In this document: piece after piece, positions 63,250 through 64,000 of the stretch
Layout: every line of letters begins with the position of its first letter
Numbering within the stretch: the stretch's first letter is position 1
Assembly (NCBI RefSeq): GCF_900090305.1
Contig: NZ_LT607751.1
Span: 5,518,001-5,582,000, forward strand
From: Micromonospora siamensis
GTDB lineage: Bacteria > Actinomycetota > Actinomycetes > Mycobacteriales > Micromonosporaceae
Reading direction: 5' to 3'
Length of the DNA stretch: 64,000 nt
Position numbers and translations under genes: made by a program
The notes under the pieces: generated by a model
Told to the model about the DNA's origin: nothing
The model's database searches: none
The model's input: only the letters and a program-made list of their open reading frames with translations

Positions 63250-63916
63250 CGTAGTCGCAGGACTCCGCGACGTCCCGGTCGTGGGTGGCGACGACCATGG
63301 TGGCGGACCGCTCGCGGCCGACCCGGCGTAACAGGCCCAGGATCTCGACGCCGGTGGCGGAGTCGAGACTTCCGGTCGGCTCGTCGGCGACGATGAGCGT
63401 GGGATCGCCGATCAGCGCCCGGGCGATCGCCACCCGCTGCTGCTGGCCGCCGGAGAGCTGGGCCGGGGTCGCTGACTCACGCCCGGCCAAGCCGACGGCG
63501 TCCAGCAGCTGCCGGGCCCGCGCCACCTTGTCGAACGGCACCCTGAGGGGCACCACCGGCACGAGGACGTTGTCCAGCACGGACAGTGCCGGAAGCAGAT
63601 GAAAGCGTTGGAAGACCAGGCCGACCCGGCGCCGGTGGTCGAGCAGCGCACGCCGGCCGGCCCGGGCGAGGTCCACCCCGTCGACGACGAGCTGCCCGCA
63701 GTCGGGACGCTCGATCCCGGCGAGCAGGTGCAGCAGCGTCGACTTGCCGGATCCGCTGGGACCGCAGAGCGCCACCACAGCACCGGACGCGATCTCCAGC
63801 GAGAGGTCCCGTACGGCGGCGATCCGGGCGTCTCCCGCGCCGAAGGACCTGCCGAGCCCGCTGATCCGGATCGCGGCCCCGGCGGTGGCACCCGCCCCTT
63901 CCGCATCGACCGCCAT
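63194..63916 (-). CDS. ABC transporter ATP-binding protein, MacB/LolD-like
   Basis: About 240 residues: Walker A GPSGSGKST, Q-loop FQRFHLLPALSV, signature LSGGQQQRVAIARAL and Walker B LIVADEPTGSLDS, the pattern of lipoprotein- or macrolide-type exporters (LolD/MacB). A membrane partner would lie beyond the window. ATG 63916 is used; GTG 63931 gives five more residues. Transcribed from TAGGCT at 63962-63967. Confidence 0.9.
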   Translation of the reverse strand: MAVDAEGAGATAGAAIRISGLGRSFGAGDARIAAVRDLSLEIASGAVVALCGPSGSGKSTLLHLLAGIERPDCGQLVVDGVDLARAGRRALLDHRRRVGLVFQRFHLLPALSVLDNVLVPVVPLRVPFDKVARARQLLDAVGLAGRESATPAQLSGGQQQRVAIARALIGDPTLIVADEPTGSLDSATGVEILGLLRRVGRERSATMVVATHDRDVAESCDYVISMRDGRLTSDGAALPA

Positions 63917-63961
63917 GCGCCCGACACCCACCTCTCCGGCCCCAATGGAATCAGCCTGAGC

Positions 63962-63986
63962 AGCCTACCGTTCCGTACGCGAACGG
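63962..63986 (-). promoter_or_regulatory. Promoter and dyad upstream of the ABC gene
   Basis: TAGGCT (63962-63967, minus strand) as -10 box, and an adjoining palindrome CCGTTC-7-GAACGG (63968-63986) in the -35 position, a possible operator near the window edge. Confidence 0.4.
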
Positions 63987-64000
63987 GGCTGCCCCGCGGC

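Overview
The window is a high-GC actinomycete chromosome segment. Its gene content fits a Micromonosporaceae-type organism: a mycothiol-era DsbA-like reductase next to pepN, an actinobacterial RpiB with Glu in the active site, a group II truncated haemoglobin GlbO, a class F sortase, a type VII secretion toxin cassette, and many leaderless promoters of the TAnnnT type. The genus is inference. No rRNA, tRNA, CRISPR array, prophage or insertion sequence was seen.

Layout. 1-1.5 kb: the end of a type VII secretion (WXG100/EspC-like) cassette with a nucleotidyltransferase-fold toxin candidate and a putative immunity gene. 1.5-5 kb: a metallophosphoesterase, a small secreted protein, and a MarR regulator divergent from yceI and a pirin gene, with three matching 18-bp operator palindromes between marR and yceI. 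5-14 kb: an Hsp70/beta-propeller membrane fusion, propionyl-CoA synthetase, an Eis-type acetyltransferase, rpiB, and a DUF1015 protein. 14-19 kb: a CPWA-type DsbA protein, aminopeptidase N, a Uma2 nuclease-fold protein, and a pair resembling accessory subunits of the actinobacterial respiratory supercomplex. 19-32 kb: an amidase, a VapBC-type pair, and an eleven-gene, nearly fully overlapping operon for tryptophan breakdown through kynurenine, 3-hydroxyanthranilate and 2-aminomuconate to pyruvate and acetyl-CoA, divergent from an Lrp/AsnC regulator. 32-42 kb: a secreted protein with a class F sortase, HNH endonuclease, MscS channel, MFS transporter, GlbO, a YbjN-like protein, a thioesterase and EttA. 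42-46 kb: otsA and an otsB-GH15 fusion. 46-54 kb: cobalamin/sirohaem genes (cobA/cysG, cobT, cobC, a degenerate cobB-like gene) surrounding a bifunctional penicillin-binding protein. 54-64 kb: a SURF1 protein, ATP-dependent DNA ligase, M20 peptidase, a P-loop kinase, rhodanese, cobQ-cobD, a MauE/DoxX-like membrane protein and an ABC ATPase cut close to the window edge.

How the parts work together. The kynurenine operon is complete except for the formamidase that should follow tryptophan dioxygenase; the neighbouring amidase is only a speculative substitute. The order rpiB, dsbA, pepN, DUF5130, small membrane protein, then HNH and glbO further on resembles (from memory) the M. tuberculosis block Rv2465c-Rv2470, here apparently opened by the catabolic island. 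Regulation is unusually readable: nine genes have a TAnnnT box 6-8 nt before the start codon and so are probably read as leaderless mRNAs, and many gene ends carry strong perfect hairpins. Two intergenic regions (45.85-45.93 kb and 51.75-51.89 kb) hold long nested palindromes that look like dispersed repeat elements.
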